Shown here in pieces: positions 62,562-64,000 of a DNA stretch of 64,000 bases (positions within the stretch are counted from its first letter, which is position 1; each line of letters begins with the position of its first letter). The notes below the pieces were generated by a model. It saw only the letters and a list, made by a program, of their open reading frames with translations. It had not been told where the DNA came from and did no database searches. This DNA is from Porphyromonas endodontalis ATCC 35406 (GTDB lineage Bacteria > Bacteroidota > Bacteroidia > Bacteroidales > Porphyromonadaceae), in the NCBI RefSeq assembly GCF_000174815.1, contig NZ_ACNN01000007.1:62001-126000 (forward strand). Reading direction: 5' to 3'. The position numbers were made by a program, and so were the translations under genes.

Positions 62562-63809
62562 ATGAATTATAAAAGAATTGTGTTGTTGGCGATACTGCTT
62601 GGAGGGATAATTCTCCTCCCCACCCATGCACAGCCGGCTCCGGAGGGGCGCACCGCGGATCTAGGGTGGTACACCGGGCTTCGCGGAGGAGTGTCGGCAG
62701 GGTCGTCTACATTTGTTTCGGCCGCTGCCGATAAGTTTCGAGCCGGGTGGAGTGCAGGCCTTTTCGGCGGTTACCGATTTAATTCTGTACTCTCTCTTGA
62801 GGGCGTATTGAAGTGGGAAGAAGTCACGCTCGGCGTCCGCAAGGGCGATGTCGACGCTAACTATTGGCTAGGCAGAGACCTCGTGCGCTACCATGCCCCC
62901 GTCATCGACTTCGAGGGTTGGAACTACAACGACCTCAAAAGTCGCGTTGACGCCCAGAGTTTTAGTCTGCAGGGCAATATCAACTTATTGGGATTCTTCC
63001 ATTCCGGCAATTGCCGCTGGCGCATGGAGGTCTCCCCCCTTGTCTCGCTTGTGCGTACGAAGGCTCGTTTCGTGACGATTGCCAACGACAAGAGCGTTAT
63101 GGGGCTTGAGGCGCAATGGCATGCCGGATGGGGTGGCGAGGCGCAAATCGGGTATCGGGTTTCCGAACATTGCGAGCTCGGCATCTACGGCGGTTTCACA
63201 CAGCTTCTTGGCAAACGCTTCGACCGCATCCCCGAGCAGAGCTACAAAACCAACCGGCTCTGCGAAGGCGGTCTGAAGCTCACGTATGCTTTCGGTAAGC
63301 AAAGGAAGAGAACGGAGGCATTGGAGCCCATCGAGCCCGGCATGCCCGAGGGGGACGCGCATTACGAACATGCGGCACGGAAAGTGGACAACGAACCGGA
63401 AGCAACAAAGAAGACCGAACCGCTGGATCAATCAACGACAACGGCTCCCCCCTCTCCCGAAGTAAGTATCGCCCCCGTAGAGAGTGCGGCAGCCATCGAC
63501 TTCCCCACCGTCTACTTCGCCTTCAACAGTGCAACGATCTCGAGCGAAGAGGAGGTGAAAATGCAACAGACACTGCGCTTACTACAAGAGAATCCGAAGC
63601 TGAATATCATCATAATAGGCTGGTGCGACACAGTGGGCAACGCTGCCGTTAACCTACGGATGTCTCAGAAGCGCGCCGAAGCCCTCAAAACATGGCTGAC
63701 CTCCCGAGGTATCAGTGCCGCCCGTATCAAGGCCGTGGGCAGAGGCCGAGACTTCAACGAAAAGGAGGCTGCCAAAGCGCGCCGTTCGGAAACAGCAAAG
63801 GAGGATTAA
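62562..63809 (+). CDS. Outer-membrane protein with N-terminal barrel and C-terminal OmpA domain
   Basis: 415 residues. After the signal peptide (ILLPTHAQ) there is a small beta-barrel of about 220 residues (WYTGLRGGVSAGSSTF, SAGLFGGYRFNSVLSLEGVL). A Pro/Thr/Glu-rich linker at about 245-310 precedes an OmpA/MotB domain (VYFAFNSATISSEEEV, IIIGWCDTVGNAAVNLRMSQ) with the Asp and Arg used for peptidoglycan binding. Such proteins are encoded in many Bacteroidales fimbrial clusters. It starts 8 nt after the small protein and is followed 3 nt later by the FimB/Mfa2-like gene. Confidence 0.85.
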   Translation: MNYKRIVLLAILLGGIILLPTHAQPAPEGRTADLGWYTGLRGGVSAGSSTFVSAAADKFRAGWSAGLFGGYRFNSVLSLEGVLKWEEVTLGVRKGDVDANYWLGRDLVRYHAPVIDFEGWNYNDLKSRVDAQSFSLQGNINLLGFFHSGNCRWRMEVSPLVSLVRTKARFVTIANDKSVMGLEAQWHAGWGGEAQIGYRVSEHCELGIYGGFTQLLGKRFDRIPEQSYKTNRLCEGGLKLTYAFGKQRKRTEALEPIEPGMPEGDAHYEHAARKVDNEPEATKKTEPLDQSTTTAPPSPEVSIAPVESAAAIDFPTVYFAFNSATISSEEEVKMQQTLRLLQENPKLNIIIIGWCDTVGNAAVNLRMSQKRAEALKTWLTSRGISAARIKAVGRGRDFNEKEAAKARRSETAKED

Positions 63810-63812
63810 ACA

Positions 63813-64000
63813 ATGAAACAAACACCCTTTTATTACACACTTCGGAGACTCCTAGCACTCTCCGTCATGTCACTTTTGACTTTGGCCACACTCTCGCTCA
63901 CGTCTTGCCGCCACAAGGATACAGAGCATGATGATTATGGGCTTTCTGCCGCTCTCTCCTGGGCAGACCCTGCCGATGCCGGGCGCGAAATCAAAAACGT
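63813..64000 (+). CDS. FimB/Mfa2-like fimbrial lipoprotein, cut by window end
   Basis: The first 62 codons are visible. The sequence AGGAGG lies before the ATG as a ribosome-binding site. A signal peptide ends at the lipobox LTSC (Cys32), then RHKDTEHDDYGLSAALSWAD follows in two parts. The CxHKD plus LxWAD pattern shortly after the Cys is typical of FimB/Mfa2 family lipoproteins, which anchor or cap fimbriae in the outer membrane. The rest of the locus, including the fimbrilin, would lie to the right. Confidence 0.7.
   Translation, partial: MKQTPFYYTLRRLLALSVMSLLTLATLSLTSCRHKDTEHDDYGLSAALSWADPADAGREIKN

Overview
The window looks like a chromosomal segment of a Porphyromonas-like member of the Bacteroidales. 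The evidence is several secreted proteins with type IX secretion (T9SS) C-terminal sorting domains, BspA-type leucine-rich-repeat surface proteins, PepK-like lysyl endopeptidases, a FimB/Mfa2-type fimbrial lipoprotein, and repeated use of the Bacteroidetes promoter -7 box TAnnTTTG. Most genes are ordinary housekeeping genes in tight minus-strand operons, interrupted by accessory blocks. I saw no rRNA operon, CRISPR array, prophage or complete insertion sequence.

Layout. 1-3.6 kb (-): mltG, tcdA, a LolD-like ABC ATPase, a helix-hairpin-helix membrane protein and a truncated YciO/Sua5-like gene. 4-7.8 kb (+): two secreted LRR proteins. 7.9-8.6 kb: a phased 22-bp repeat array, then an HU-like gene. 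8.6-12.8 kb (-): an M20 peptidase, MTA/SAH deaminase, purine nucleoside phosphorylase and AlkD-like operon. 12.9-15.9 kb (-): bioD and rel. 16.1 kb: tRNA-Leu(UAG). 16.5-18.7 kb (-): two paralogous lipoproteins that read as seven-bladed propellers. 19-20 kb: mutY. 20.3-23.5 kb (+): a radical SAM/SPASM enzyme preceded by four small lipoproteins. 23.6-28.8 kb (+): a TPR protein fused in frame to phosphoglycerate kinase, a GNAT enzyme and a PAP2 phosphatase. 28.9-32.2 kb (-): a stress protein, a small HTH protein and a DUF285 surface protein with an unusual leader. 32.5-42 kb (-): three tandem secreted serine endopeptidases. 42-46 kb (-): tsaD, pncC, a double-PDZ protein and a CvfB-like protein. 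46-48 kb (-): a T9SS LRR protein broken by a one-base frameshift inside an internal repeat. 48-54 kb (-): membrane proteins and leuS. 54-56.7 kb (-): a Ser/Thr kinase-like gene overlapping a BspA-like gene, a second 22-bp array and marC. 56.8-59.4 kb (-): tgt and metK. 59.4-60.4 kb: a long metK leader with a SAM-II-like aptamer and an intrinsic terminator, then an IS30-type transposase remnant. 60.4-64 kb (+): the start of what looks like a fimbrial locus (TPR-AraC regulator, small protein, OmpA protein, FimB/Mfa2-like lipoprotein, cut by the window end).

Themes. S-adenosylmethionine recurs: synthesis (metK with a candidate SAM-sensing leader), use (radical SAM enzyme) and by-product salvage (deaminase plus phosphorylase). 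The least understood system is the radical SAM/lipoprotein operon, where three of four lipoproteins share a YGxPYxxY motif near the lipidated cysteine. The clearest unexplained DNA structure is the 22-bp repeat, kept in strict register at two sites 48 kb apart.
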